A DNA stretch of 64,000 nt. Source: Sambucus nigra. Taxonomy: Eukaryota; Streptophyta; Magnoliopsida; Dipsacales; Adoxaceae. Position 1 is the first letter of the stretch, and every line of letters begins with the position of its first letter. Both the position numbers and the translations under genes were made by a program. The stretch covers positions 121,271,810-121,335,809 of the forward strand of contig OX422220.1 of assembly GCA_949130495.1 (NCBI GenBank). Direction: 5' to 3'. Shown here piece after piece: positions 53,190 to 64,000 of the stretch. The notes under the pieces are model-generated. The model was not told the DNA's origin and ran no database searches. It was given only the letters and a program-made list of their open reading frames with translations.

Positions 53190-53640
53190 TGATAATGATC
53201 GAGGCAGGTGGGTCACAATCCTGGGTCGTGACCATTTGGTCACGGTCATGGGGTGTGACAAATGTCAAAATCGCGTGACTAGGTAAAAGAGTGACAACCA
53301 ATGGCTTTGGTCACGACCATAGACCATGTCCGTGGGGGTTACGGCTCAGGTCAATGACCAAAATGCGCTAAATCTCCCACTAAAGTGGGTCACAACCTGG
53401 GATCATGACCACATGCATGAAAAATGTAACGAGTTCAGTTAATCATTATCGCGACGCATGGTCGTGGCTATTTTGAAATAGGAATGGTTCCTTACCATGA
53501 TCATGGCCCGTGACCTCAGTATGTGAAATTATATTTTTTACACATCACTAACGTGGTCACGATCCTGGGCCGTGACCATGTCAGTGACGTGTAAAAAAAT
53601 AAACGGTCATATCCTGGGGTCACAGTCCATGACCTTGGCC
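53190..53640. repeat. Palindromic subterminal repeats (GGTCACGAYC / GGCCGTGACC)
   Basis: At least five copies, in both orientations, of a roughly 20-bp word such as ggtcacgatcctgggccgtg and its variants (53211, 53240, 53319, 53386, 53500, 53551, 53618). Dense short direct and inverted repeats of this kind are typical of CACTA ends, where the accessory protein binds. Confidence 0.7.
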
Positions 53641-53647
53641 AAACCCA

Positions 53648-53800
53648 GTATATATAAACACCCCCAGACTCTTTTTTCATTTCACAATCTCTCTCTCACT
53701 CTCTTAACCCTCCATATTATCTCTCTCTCCTCCGACTACCGCCACAACCACCACCTCTCTCCCCTCTGACCACCGCCTCTCTTTTTATCTCTCTCAGGTA
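53648..53800 (+). promoter_or_regulatory. CACTA promoter and leader
   Basis: TATA box gtatatataaacacc near 53650, followed about 45 bp later by a (CT)-rich leader (53690-53800). Confidence 0.55.
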
Positions 53801-54611
53801 TTCTCCTTCTCCGGCCAACATTATTCTATTGGTAATGTGTTTGTATTTTGGGTGTCTATGTGTGTGTGTATATTATTATATACGTGTGTGTATTTTGTAT
53901 TGAATTAGTGTATGTGTATGTGTGTGTATTTCAGAATATACACATTTATGTATGTGTATTTCAATTGACATTTTTTGCAATTGTTATTAACCGATTTTTA
54001 TAGTCTATAATCGCTCTATCAAATGACAATTTTAAGTTCTAGAGAAATAACCTAGATGGCCAAATCTAAATCTTCCCCCAAAACCTTAACAAAAGTAATA
54101 ACCTAGATAGAACCTAACTAATAGGAGAAGGAGTTTAAGAGTAATAGGATAAGGAAAATAGTAGTAATAGTAATATAAGTAATGAGTTTGATTTTTGAGA
54201 TTGTTGAGAGTGAAAATGAGGGTTTTGATTTGGGTGTGAAGAAAGTTTGGGTTTTGGGTCAAGTTGGAAATGATATTATGCGTGTGTATTTTATTACAAT
54301 TTTTATTGAAAAGTGTATGTGTATGCGTGTGTATGTATGTATGATTTTGTGTGTGTGTGTGTGTATGTTAGAATGGTGGTGTGGAAAGTGTTTAAGATAG
54401 AGACACATACACACGCAATAGATTTATTGTAACAAGTAAATAGATGATTTGATATGCCCCCGACCTTATAACATCATTGATTGTAGTTAATTACATATTG
54501 GATTGATTGACATATTTTAATTAGACGATGTGATGTGCCTCAATTCCTATAACGAGTTATTCTCCCCCTATAACACATACAAACAGTCGCATATGCATAT
54601 AACACACAAAT

Positions 54612-54646
<35 letters not shown>

Positions 54647-54740
54647 TATGTTCCGAAAGAATTATCAGTACCTGACCCCGTAATATAATCCCACCGAGTG
54701 AAAGTGGTATATGATTCGCTAACACATCGTCCTTTGACCA
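53801..54740. other. CACTA intron/leader region with TG/CA microsatellites
   Basis: AT-rich. TGTG/GTAT-rich stretches occur at 53850-53950 and 54300-54370, and a (CA)n run at 54612-54642. No confident exon. Confidence 0.4.
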
Positions 54741-57714
54741 ACCTAATTGATGATGATTACGAAGTTCATCACCAACCAAACCACCAGCTTATGGATACTG
54801 ATAATGTGCATTATGACCAATTCAATGAATAAGTTGATGCTAAATTACCAGAAGATTGAGAATACAAACAGTTAAAAACCGACACGGCCAGACCGTTGTA
54901 TAGATATTGCGATGAAGATCACTCAGTATTATATGCAATTATTAGTTTTAATAATTTGAAGAATCAATTTTTCTTGTTGAGCAACATCGTAACCGAAATT
55001 GTTAAGTGGGTTATAGACATTCTCCCTAAAGAGAACACATTACTAGAAAATTATCTTATCATAAAGAAGAGATTGAATGGTTTCGATTTAAAGTACAAAT
55101 CTATTCATGCATGAAAGTATGATTGCATATTGTAATGCAACAAGCATGAAGATATGGATGAGTGTCCTGTATGCTGTGAGCCAAGATATGTGGCTTGTGA
55201 GAGTGGAAAAGCCACGACTACAAAATATCACAAGTGATCGCAAGTTCGATAAAAAAATTGAAATATTTTTCTCTCGGGCCACGATTAAAACTATTTTTCA
55301 CTGTACTATGGATAGCAGAGGCCATGACATGGCACGCTCGGTGCAAGGTGGATGGGAATCTCATGCGTCATCTATTTGATTCACTCATATCGAAGCCTTC
55401 AAACACACAACACCCTGAATTTGTAAAGGAACCACACAATGTACGTCTTGCATTATCAACCTATGGGTTTAACCATTTTAGTAATTTAAGCACTAATCAG
55501 AGTTATTGGACAGTTCTCATAGCGCCTATAAGTTTGCCTCCAACACTGTTCATGAGAAAAGAGTTCACATTATTATCGTTATTGATACTTGAGCCGAAGG
55601 CTCCCATTCTTAGCCCTATTAATCTAAGAACTTAAACAGTTGTGGGATAAAGGTGTGAGGGAGTTTGACTCTCATAAGGGTGAAGAGTTCACACTTAAAG
55701 CAGTGGTAATGTGGGAGATCCATGACCTTCCTACTTCTGGGACCTTGTCCAATTGCAATGTTCGTGGTTGTTATGGATGTTCCATATGTGGGGAGTAAAC
55801 TGATCCACTTGGCTATATCATAGTGATAAGATGAGTTATACGGGTCATCGTATATTTCAGACGACCAGTCACCCTTTCGGGAATGACAAGTCTAACTTCT
55901 TACCTGTCGATCATGAGCGTAGGACATAACCTTCTATACCTTTTGGTCCACAAATCGAGGAGAAGTCGAAGGCTGCGACTGGGAGGAATAAGTATGTAGA
56001 CAAACATCCTTAGTTTGTAAACCTGAAGAATAAATATAGAGAGGATACGAACGACCGTAGTAAAATGAAGGCATGGCCCAGACGATCAATATTTTTTGAA
56101 TTGATGTATTGGAAAGATTATTGTGTAAGGAGTGTAATTGATGTGATGTGCATGGACAAGAATGTTGCGAAACATATGATTAGAACATGTCTGGGTAGAT
56201 CTAACAAAATGATGGAGAGTGGGTGCGCCGCGATCTAAAAAAAAATAAAAATAAAGAAGAAATTGTGGTTAAAATGATCCTACGATAGGAAGAATTCTTA
56301 TCCCACTCAGCTGATTTCACTTTGACTACTAGTGAGAAAAATATCCTCCTATACATGTTGTTCAAGTTGAAGACTCCGACTGGTTATTTGTGTAGTTTAT
56401 GCAGGGTAGTAAGCTACCAAATAAATGACCTAAAATAGTGCAAGTCTCACGACTACCATGTCATCATTCAATTAATCCCTATGTTGTTTAGGCAGTACTT
56501 CTCTGAGCAAAAATATCTCCGTCAGGAAATTTTGCAAATAAGTTTGTGCTTTACCCTACTTTGTGCAAAAGTAGAAAATAATAAGTACATTAAAGCTTCA
56601 AAATCAATTGTAGCCGAGGCAATGTGTATCAGAGAAATATTTTCCTTCGTCATTCTTCGATAATAACATCCTCTTGCTTGTGCATTTATGCGATGAGGAT
56701 TTGTTATGTGGTACCGCTAGGTATCGCTGAATGTATAATTTCGAGCTCTTTATGTTAAGAATACATGTTATATTGGAGGGCCAATTTATGAAGAATACAT
56801 AAGTATGGAATCACCTCTATTCGCTCGGGAACATATGCCAAAATAAGAGTTGAGGAGGTTAAATCATCGTGGAGAGCGAATAATCAAGGAACCAGACGAG
56901 TTTGAGAATGAATTGATTTTTGCGAACCCTAAATAGGTGAGACTCACAAATATACAATACGAGCAAATGACTTGTTATGTATTTGAATTGCAAGATGAAG
57001 TTGAATATTAAAGAGAGTAAGTAGCTGCATAATTAGCTGAATTATTATTGTTTGATTATATGTATTATCTATATTTTGATCTAAACTCTATAATTTACCT
57101 TTAGGAAGTATAATAATGAAGCCCAAAATCAGAAGAGAAATTGCATGACGAATGATTTTAGGGCATGGGTATCAAAAGAGGTAATTTACACCTCTTATGC
57201 GTGCTGTTATTTATTCATGTGTGCTAAAAACATGTCCTAATACAAATGTATTATTAAATCCAGATCTAAAAAGAGGTGATGTCTCTTCAAGACCTGCATA
57301 CCTAGAAAAAGGTCCCACATTTTGTGTAGAAGAGTTTAAGAAAAACCGAACCAATGGTTTTGATTTTGTCTCATACCCATGTGAGGAAAAGATTTTGAAA
57401 AAAACAAATGGAATATAATTTCCACCTTGACTACTCGTGTCACTAGCAAAAGCCATAAAAATCCAAATGATACGATGCTAACCTATTATGGTATTATCTA
57501 ACAAATCTTGGAACTTGATTGTCTAGATTTCATAAAAAACATATTCTATTGTGACTGGGTGAAGGTTGAGGACACTATGAATGATTGTAAAGTAAATCCT
57601 GACTTAAAACTTATCATGGTAGATTTATCTACGATGAAGATTAAAGATCACATAGTCGATGAGCCTTTTATTTGTGCCTTTTGGAATGCAAATAAGGTAT
57701 TATATTCAAAGTCC
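54741..57714 (+). pseudogene. CACTA transposase (TNP2-like), decayed
   Basis: N-terminal part LYRYCDEDHSVLYAIISFNN and KRLNGFDLKYKSIHA (54890-55110). Transposase_21 core: MTWHARCKVDGNLMRHLFDS, HPEFVKEPHNVRLALSTYGF, LLSLLILEPKAP (55300-55600), TGHRIFQTT (55840). DUF4218: CKSHDYHVIIQ (56445), PIYEEYISMESPLFAREHMP (56780). DUF4216: LTYYGII, LELDCLDFIKN, DEPFICAFWNANKVLYSKS (57480-57714). Domain order and content are those of En/Spm TNP2 proteins, which cut and rejoin element ends. Many stops and frameshifts. Confidence 0.82.
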
Positions 57715-59136
57715 GGTAATACCCCATAATTTTTAAGATTTCAAAAACAAGGGATTAATTAAAATTTAAATATGAGAAATTTAATTGATAATTAATTAGG
57801 ATTAAAATAAAGATTAACTAACGAGATAAGGGTCAATATTTATTGATGAGAATAATATTGAATATTACTGAGAGAATAAAGTAATATATAATTGTGAATT
57901 TAAGGAAATCGTCAAGAGTGATAAATACGACAATTATAGTAATTAAGTCGAGACGCGCGTGTCAGTCGTGTCGGGACTAAATTAATGAATAAAAAGTAAA
58001 TTATTTATAAGTCACCCAAATCGTAATTTGGAGTTCATCAATGTGTCCTCAAGGGGGAAAATAGTCAAAAAAGTATACCCAGGGGTTTAGTTTGGGTCCC
58101 AAGATAATTTTTAGGCCAAACAAGCATCCCGAGAGGGCGTTTTGGTAATTTGTATTTTTGGAGTATAATTAATGATGAAAATTAAAGGAATAAAATATGA
58201 CGTACGTGGGTTAGATTAGGGTTATCAGTGTTATTCACAGAGAGGACAAAAGGGAGGAAGGAGGATGAGAGGTTTCTAGGGCTAGAACCACCACTTGTTC
58301 CCCGTTTACACCAACAAGACCACCATCGCGTAGATCGGAGGGTGATGATCGCAGCCATACCAACTACACCAATAGATTAGACCTTATTTCTTGAGGCAGG
58401 TGTTTAATCCTTTCTTTCTTTTATCAATAATCATGTTCATGTTAGTGTAGGCGATAAACACCCTTGAATTATATGTGACTTTGATGAACAGTTGATGATT
58501 AAATGCATAAGTTAGGACTGAATTAATATGAAATTGATTCGTTAATGTAGTTAGAAGAATAACCCCTAATTTATTATGAACATTGATGATTAAATCTGGG
58601 ATTATAATGCTTGAATTGAAAATTGATGAACTAGGGTTCTAATGTATATGATATTGGGGATTTCAGATTTGAGGGTTGTTTATCAAGGATTTAATGATTC
58701 TAGGTTATTAGAAATCATAAATTCATGTTAGAGTATCGATTAGAACTGATTAATTGGTGTTTGGGACGGATCTGAAGAGTTTTTTAGGTTGAAAATGGTG
58801 AAAAAACACTACAGCTAGAGGTTGGGGATGACACAGCGCAATTTCGTTCAATCTGAAGAGGTTTAATTGGAATGGTTTTTCTAGTCTTATCATATTCAAT
58901 TAAATGGTGTTTTATTCATGAATTGGTTATTCATAAGAATAGTGAATGTGTTGAATGGTTTAAATTAATTGACATTAATTATTGGACAAAATGTTTTGAC
59001 ACTAGCTTAATTAGTTATTAGGTAATTAATAAATTAAATATTTTCGACAGTGATGCTAAGACTGAACCAACTGGATATTTTGATTTAATTTAATAAAGGA
59101 CTGATCACCCGGTATTTAATTAGGCGGGGTGTCACA
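57715..59136 (+). repeat. Element G 5' LTR
   Basis: 1,422 bp, from (g)gtaataccccataatt to ggggtgtcaca. It matches 62829 onward, but retains about 450 bp (58216-58665) missing from the 3' LTR and lacks the dyad array found there. Confidence 0.85.
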
Positions 59137-59138
59137 AG

Positions 59139-59152
59139 TGGTATAAGATCAT
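59139..59152 (+). promoter_or_regulatory. Element G primer-binding site
   Basis: gtggtataagatca, two bases after the LTR, is a variant of the initiator Met-tRNA site TGGTATCAGAGC. Confidence 0.65.
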
Positions 59153-59439
59153 CAGGTTCTAGAGTCCTTTAGGATCTGTACGACTTATTATGCTTCAAGA
59201 TTAGCGTTCTTTGATATAGAGCACCATTACATGGATTGTTGCATTACGATTTTGTATATATGTCTTTATCTATTTTAAGATCCATTGAACTGTGAACTTA
59301 TAAATTCCTTCTCGTTTCCTGCAAGCCTCCCAGCACCAGCACGAGTTCCAACTTTACCCGCCATTCCATCAGTTTCGGTTCAATAGGGGAAGCTACAATA
59401 CGGGCGTGTTTACAACGTCCACTAAGCCGCAGTCCCACA

Positions 59440-59935
59440 GGCTCCACCCACAGTTGAGGGTATGTTTTCCATTTAGGGGACTATAGGGCACATTTTATTT
59501 GACACGGGAGCCTCATACTCATTTATTGCCACTAGATTTGCACATGTTGTGGGGTTATTAGGTACAACGTATTGTATTGTTACGTGCGTAGAGTCGCCGT
59601 TGGGAAATGAGACATTGATTTTCTTTATATGTCGGGGTATGGGTATAGAGATTGGGAGTCTCATTTTCCCGCTGACATGCTTGTCTTGGATATGTATGGG
59701 TACGACGCCTTATTAGCATGGATTGGCTAGTCACGTATAGGGCCATGATTGACTGCTTTAGTAGGAGTATTTTTTTAGCTATCCCTGGCCAGGATATGTT
59801 TTTAGTGGTGATGCCTCGCCTCGAGGGAGGATCGTCCACTCATTTATATTATATCGAGGAGGAGACTTTTACGGGAGTTGTGATTCCTCTTGATACGATT
59901 CCGGTTGTTAGGGATTTCCCCGACGTGTTTTAGGA
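59440..59935 (+). pseudogene. Element G aspartic protease
   Basis: GTIGHILFDTGASYSFIATR holds the catalytic DTG intact (about 59500). It is followed, after frameshifts, by MDWLVTYRAMIDCFSRSI and TFTGVVIPLDTIPVVRDFPD, the protease end and RT linker of Del-like chromoviruses. Confidence 0.82.
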
Positions 59936-59989
59936 TATACCCGGGCTACCACTGAGTAGGGAGATAGAGTTTTTGATTGATTTAGTATC

Positions 59990-60800
59990 GAGCATTTGAT
60001 CGACAGGCGACTTACCGTATGGCTCCTGCAGAAATGAGGGAGCTGAGGGATCAGATTGAGCAGTTGTTGGGACATGGTTTCATTCGGAGGAGTACCTCAC
60101 CTTGGGATGCCCCAATTCTGTTCGTGAAGAAAAGGTATGGATCTTTACGACTGTGTGTGGATTATCGGGAGATGAATAAAGTCACGATACAGAATAAATG
60201 TCCGTTGCCTTGCATCGATGACTTATTCGACCAGTTGAGAGGAGCATCCTACTTCTCGAAGATATACTTGAGGTTCGGTTATCACTAATTACGGATCAGG
60301 GAGCAGGATGTGTCTAAGACTGCTTTTCTGAAGAGATATGGGTCCTACGAGTTTTGGGTTATGCCATTCGGGCTGACCAATGCGTCGAATGCTTTTATGG
60401 ACTTGATGAATAGGGTGTTCAGAGAGTTCCTAGTTCAGTTTGTCATTGTCTTCATATTAGACATCCTAATTTATTCCTATATAATGGAGGAGCACGCTGA
60501 GCATTCGCATCGGGTTCTACAGACATTATGTGAGTCTCAACTGTTTGCTTAGTACAAAAATGTGGATTCTGGTTGCGAGAAGTTCAATTTTTAGGGCATA
60601 TTGTTTCTGAGTTGGGGATATTAGTGGACCTAAGAAAAGTATCAGCGGCGAGGGAGTGGGGACAACCGACGATGCCGACAGAGGTGCCTAGCTTCTTAGG
60701 CCTAGTCGGGTACTACCGACGGTTTGTTCGGGGTTTTTTGAAGATTACGGGTTCGATGACTAATCTGACTCCTAAGGGCATACCATTTGTATGGCATGAT
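59990..60800 (+). pseudogene. Element G reverse transcriptase, catalytic motif altered
   Basis: [59 protein letters not shown]. The catalytic block reads FILDILIYS (about 60449-60475) where the family has F-I-D-D, so the first aspartate is Leu. Stops at 60286-60288 and 60550-60552. Ends [15 protein letters not shown]. Confidence 0.87.
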
Positions 60801-61330
60801 GCGTTTTAGTTGGCATTTGATGAGCTGAAGGATAAGCTGACTTCGACACCAGTGTTAGCACTCCCCAGGGCAGGTGTGGAGTACCTAATTTTTACTAACG
60901 CATCATTACAGGGGCTTAGTGGTATATTACAGAAGGATGATCGGGATATAACTTATGCTTCCTACAAGCTTAATCCTCACGAGAAAAATTACCCCACCCA
61001 CGATTTGGAGTTAGTCGCAGTCGTGTTCGCGCTATTGATTTGGTGACATTATTTGTTGGGGGAGAAGTTTCGCCTGTTGACTTGTCGGCATTATTTTTGG
61101 GGGAGAATTTTTGCCTGTTCACAGATCACAAGTCACTACAATACTTGTTCACTTAGAGAGAGTTGAATATGCGTCATCGCAGATGGCTTGAACATGTGAA
61201 AGACTACCAGTTTGAGATCCAGTATCATTCGGGGAAGGCCAACGTGGTAGCAAATACGTTGAGACGTAGGTTAGGGGTTGAGGTAGCCGAGGTGTGGAAA
61301 GAGAAATGGAGGGAGTGGGGACATCAGGAT
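60801..61330 (+). pseudogene. Element G RNase H
   Basis: EYLIFTNASLQGLSGILQKD: the first catalytic Asp of FTDAS is Asn. TYASYKLNPHEKNYPTHDLE follows. A roughly 40-bp tandem duplication near 61045-61115 (cattatttgttgggggagaa) adds sequence before TDHKSLQYLFT. Ends FEIQYHSGKANVVANTL. Confidence 0.8.
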
Positions 61331-61429
61331 ACGATTGCTAGATTGTTCATGTCAGCCTTGACCGTTACACTCCAGATAGGCCTAGACAGTGGATCCATTT
61401 TGTCAGGAGAGGATTAGACAACTTTTAGC

Positions 61430-62260
61430 AGGATGAGCAGAGTCTTACTCAGTGAGTTCTGAGGGAGGCTTACGCTTCAATGGTAGACTAAGTGTTCTTG
61501 AGGGAGAAGATTTGTGACACGCAGTGATGATAGAGTCACATGGATCTCAATTTTCGGTACATCTCGGCTGGGATAAGATGTACCAGGATATGAGGCGACA
61601 ATATTAATGGAGCAGGATGAAGAGGGATATTGCAGAGTTCATCTCGAAATCTGCCACCTATCAGCTGGTAAAGGTGGACCATCAGAAACCAACAGGGTTT
61701 CTTCAGCTGCTAAAGATTCCTATCTTGAAATGAGAGAGCATTTCCATGGAATTTGTCACACGATTGTTTACTTCTCACAAGGGTCACGATTCCATATGGG
61801 TTATTATGGATCGACTGACTAAGGTAGCCCACTTTATGGAAGTTCGGACGAATTATACTACGACACAGTATGCTCATATTTTTATTACCGAGATAGTGAG
61901 ATTACACGGGGTGCCCCTTGATATTGTGTCCGACAGGGACAAGATTTTTGTGTCTCAATTTTGGGAAAGTTTTCAGGAGGCTATAGGTACCGAGTTGAAA
62001 TTGAGTTCAGCTTATAACCCATAGACGGATGGGCAAACGAAGTGGACGAATCAAATGTTGGAGGACATGTTACGTATATGTATCCTCGACTTTAGGGGAG
62101 GTTGGGAATAGTACCTTCCACTGGTGGAGTTTGCCTATAATAATTCCTACAAGTTTACTATATTGGCATGTCCCCATTTGAGGCACTGTACGGTAGACCT
62201 TGTCGTTCTCGTGCTTGTTGGTTATAGGTGGGAGACAATAAGCTACTCGGGCCCTAAGTG
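61430..62260 (+). pseudogene. Element G integrase core
   Basis: FISKSATYQLVKVDHQKPTG, HDSIWVIMDRLTKVAHFMEV, DIVSDRDKIFVSQFWESFQE, SSAYNP.TDGQTKWTNQML, LVEFAYNNSY. Stop codons at 62023 and elsewhere. The usual TDGQTERTNQ is changed in one residue. Confidence 0.82.
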
Positions 62261-62269
62261 ATCTAGGAT

Positions 62270-62814
62270 ATGTCAGCCAGGATTAAGATGATTAAGAGTC
62301 GTATACGGGTTGCTCAGGATAGACAGAAGTGCTACGTCGATGCCAAGAGGTTCTTTAGGGAGTTCAGTGTGGGGGACCAGGTATTGCTACGAGTATCTCC
62401 TATGAAGGGGATAATGAGATTTGGGAAGAAAGGGAAGTTGGACCCGAGGTATATAGGGCCATTCCCTATTATTGAGCGGATTGGGCCAGTGGCTTACAAA
62501 CTTGGGTTACCCGAACACTTGTATAGGATTCATGACGTATTCCATATTTCTTCACTTAGATGGTACCTCCGGGATGAGTTGGCTCACACTCACATCGCGC
62601 TGGAGCAGAATGACTTACAGTCTGATAGTTCAAACGAGGAGAGACCCGTGGCTATCTTAGACCGTAGCAAGCGGAGATTGAGGTAAAAGATAGTTCCACT
62701 TGTGCGTGTTCAGTGGGAGCACCATAATGTCGAGGAGTCCACCTGGGAGCGCGAGGATGAGATGCGTGAGAAATATCGAGAGTTATTTTTACCAAGTATG
62801 CTTTATTTTTGAAT
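62270..62814 (+). pseudogene. Element G integrase C-terminus with chromodomain-like end
   Basis: An open stretch of 138 codons: YVDAKRFFREFSVGDQVLLR, KGKLDPRYIGPFPIIERIG, YKLGLPEHLYRIHDVFHISS (GPY/F module). Then, after a TAA, IVPLVRVQWEHHNVEESTWE and REDEMREKY, the chromodomain-like tail that directs Del/Tekay integration to heterochromatin. Confidence 0.83.
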
Positions 62815-64000
62815 TTCGGGGGGAAGTATGTAATACCCCATAATTTTTAAGATTTCAAAAACAAGGGATTGATTAAAATTTAAATGTGAGAAATTTAATT
62901 GATAATTAATCCGAATTAAAATAAATATTAATTGGAGAGATAAGGGTTAGTATTTATTGATGAGAATAATATTAAATATTACTGAGAGAATAAAGTAATA
63001 TATAATTGTGAATTTATGGAAATTGTCACGAGTGAAAATACGACAATTAAAGTAATTAAGTCGGGACGCGCGTGTAAGTCGTTTCGAAACTAAATTAATG
63101 AAATAAAAAGTAAATTATTTATAAGTCACCCAAATGGTCATTTCTAATGTGTCAATGTGTTCGAAAGGACCAAAATAGTCAGAAAAGTATATCCAGGGGT
63201 TTAGTTTGGGTCCCAGGATAATTTTAGGCCAAACCGGCATCCCGAGAGGGCGTTTTGATAATTTGTATTTTTGAAGTATAATTAATGACAAAAATTAAAG
63301 GAATAAAATACGATGTGCGTGGGTTAGATTAGGGTTATTTATCAAGGATTTAATGATTCTAGGTTGTTAGAAATCATATATGCATGTTAGAGTATTGATT
63401 AGAACTAATTAATTGGTGTTTGGGACGAATATGTAGAGGTTTTTAGGTTGAAAATGGTGAAAAAATGCTACAGCCAGAGGTTGGGGATGACATAGCGCAA
63501 TCTCATTCAAACGAGATTGGATCTCGTTCTAATGAGATGGCCTGTCGCGCAAAGAGGTCGTTCAAACGACCTGCTATCTCGTTCAAACGAGATTAGTCCT
63601 GGTTCGAACGACGTGTCTGATTTTCTAGAAATTTCTTCTGATTTCAATTTGTGCGATGCAGTTAATTCGAGTGAGATTAAATAATGTAAACTGAATTTCA
63701 GGGTAGTGCAGACTTATTGGAGTTTATTTGGGTATAATACTTTAAGGTATTTGGAGCGGTGAGTTATCCGTGGAAATTACGAGAGAAAGAGGATTCGTAA
63801 TTTAATAAATATATTGTATGTAGTAAAGAGAGTAATACTATGCATGAACTAAAATATTTGGTTTATGTGTATACCTAATAATCTTGGTGGGTTTTATGAA
63901 TATTTATAGTAATATTTATTCTGTGTATGACATACCTACCATACGTTCTATCACAGGAGGTCTTAAAGAGAGAACGATCTTATCTTGATGAGCCTTCGGG
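62815..64000 (+). repeat. Element G polypurine tract and 3' LTR (runs off window)
   Basis: Purine-rich tract cggggggaagta at 62817-62828, then the LTR from tgtaataccccataat at 62829. It lacks the 450-bp segment of the 5' LTR and carries a dyad array at 63501-63615. Confidence 0.82.
63501..63615. repeat. Array of short perfect dyads in the G 3' LTR
   Basis: Dyads at 63501-63517 (tctcattcaaacgagat), 63521-63538 (atctcgttctaatgagat), 63555-63572 (aggtcgttcaaacgacct) and 63576-63593 (atctcgttcaaacgagat), with a partial one (ggttcgaacgacg) at 63601. Each can form an 8-bp-or-shorter stem with a tiny loop. Confidence 0.8.

Larger units (their letters stand above)
53190..57714 (+). mobile_element. 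CACTA (En/Spm) element, 5' part
   Basis: Begins with palindromic subterminal repeats (53190-53640), then a TATA box and CT-rich leader, then a decayed TNP2-type transposase in the order Transposase_21, DUF4218, DUF4216. It is cut at 57714 by chromovirus G; the rest must lie beyond the window. The terminal CACTA motif was not found, so the left end is approximate. Confidence 0.75.
57715..64000 (+). mobile_element. Chromovirus G (Tekay/Del-like Ty3/gypsy), gag-less
   Basis: 5' LTR 57715-59136, Met-tRNA PBS, protease, RT, RNase H, integrase with a chromodomain-like C-terminus, polypurine tract and a 3' LTR running out of the window. Only about 300 bp separate the PBS and protease, so gag is deleted. 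It is inserted in the DUF4216 part of the CACTA transposase. The target duplication cannot be checked because the right end is outside. Confidence 0.85.

Overview
This window is nuclear DNA of a flowering plant, probably a eudicot. Evidence: one split gene with canonical GT/AG introns encodes a plant-type Rit1 (initiator tRNA A64 2'-O-ribosyl phosphate transferase). Almost everything else is plant transposable elements: an L1-type LINE, Ty3/gypsy chromovirus and Tat-lineage elements, a CACTA transposon, and hAT-like and Mutator-like miniature elements. There are no operons, no CRISPR and no bacterial features. The sequence does not let me name a species.

Layout. 1-7482: upstream intron or intergenic DNA with a decayed LINE (3222-7157) that is itself interrupted by a 950-bp hAT-like element. 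7483-23942: the five 3'-most exons of Rit1, whose splice phases join into one open frame of 375 codons. Exons 1 and 2 of the window are separated by a 14.6-kb intron (8171-22764). That intron holds nested hAT-like elements, a near-perfect foldback, and a decayed Ty3/gypsy element (13202-19343) that carries a scrambled piece of 25S rRNA and a Mutator-like insertion. 23943-26560: tandem duplications and another hAT-like copy.

26560-53120 is one large nest. A plus-strand Tat element (F) is split between protease and RT by a 24.9-kb minus-strand Tat-like element (E). E has two LTRs, a PBS and a near-matching target duplication, but no recognisable pol. E's antisense ORF is in turn split by a block (29980-47415) of four related Tat fragments (B, D, X, C). 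These contain gag, protease, RT, two RNase H domains and integrase, plus extra antisense ORFs near the 3' ends. One inverted head-to-head junction lies near 37100, and a hAT-like copy sits inside C's protease region.

53190-57714: a CACTA (En/Spm) element with palindromic subterminal repeats, a TATA box and a decayed TNP2-type transposase. It is interrupted by a Tekay/Del-like chromovirus (G, 57715 to beyond the window end) that lacks gag and has a mutated RT catalytic motif.

The transposable-element genes are nearly all broken by stops and frameshifts. The only gene likely to serve the host is Rit1. The less ordinary observations are: four hAT-like copies with clean 8-bp target duplications and GGCGC/CCTAGG arrays; the order-permuted 25S rRNA chimera; the antisense ORFs, one with a 509-bp internal duplication; and an array of perfect dyads present in only one LTR of G.
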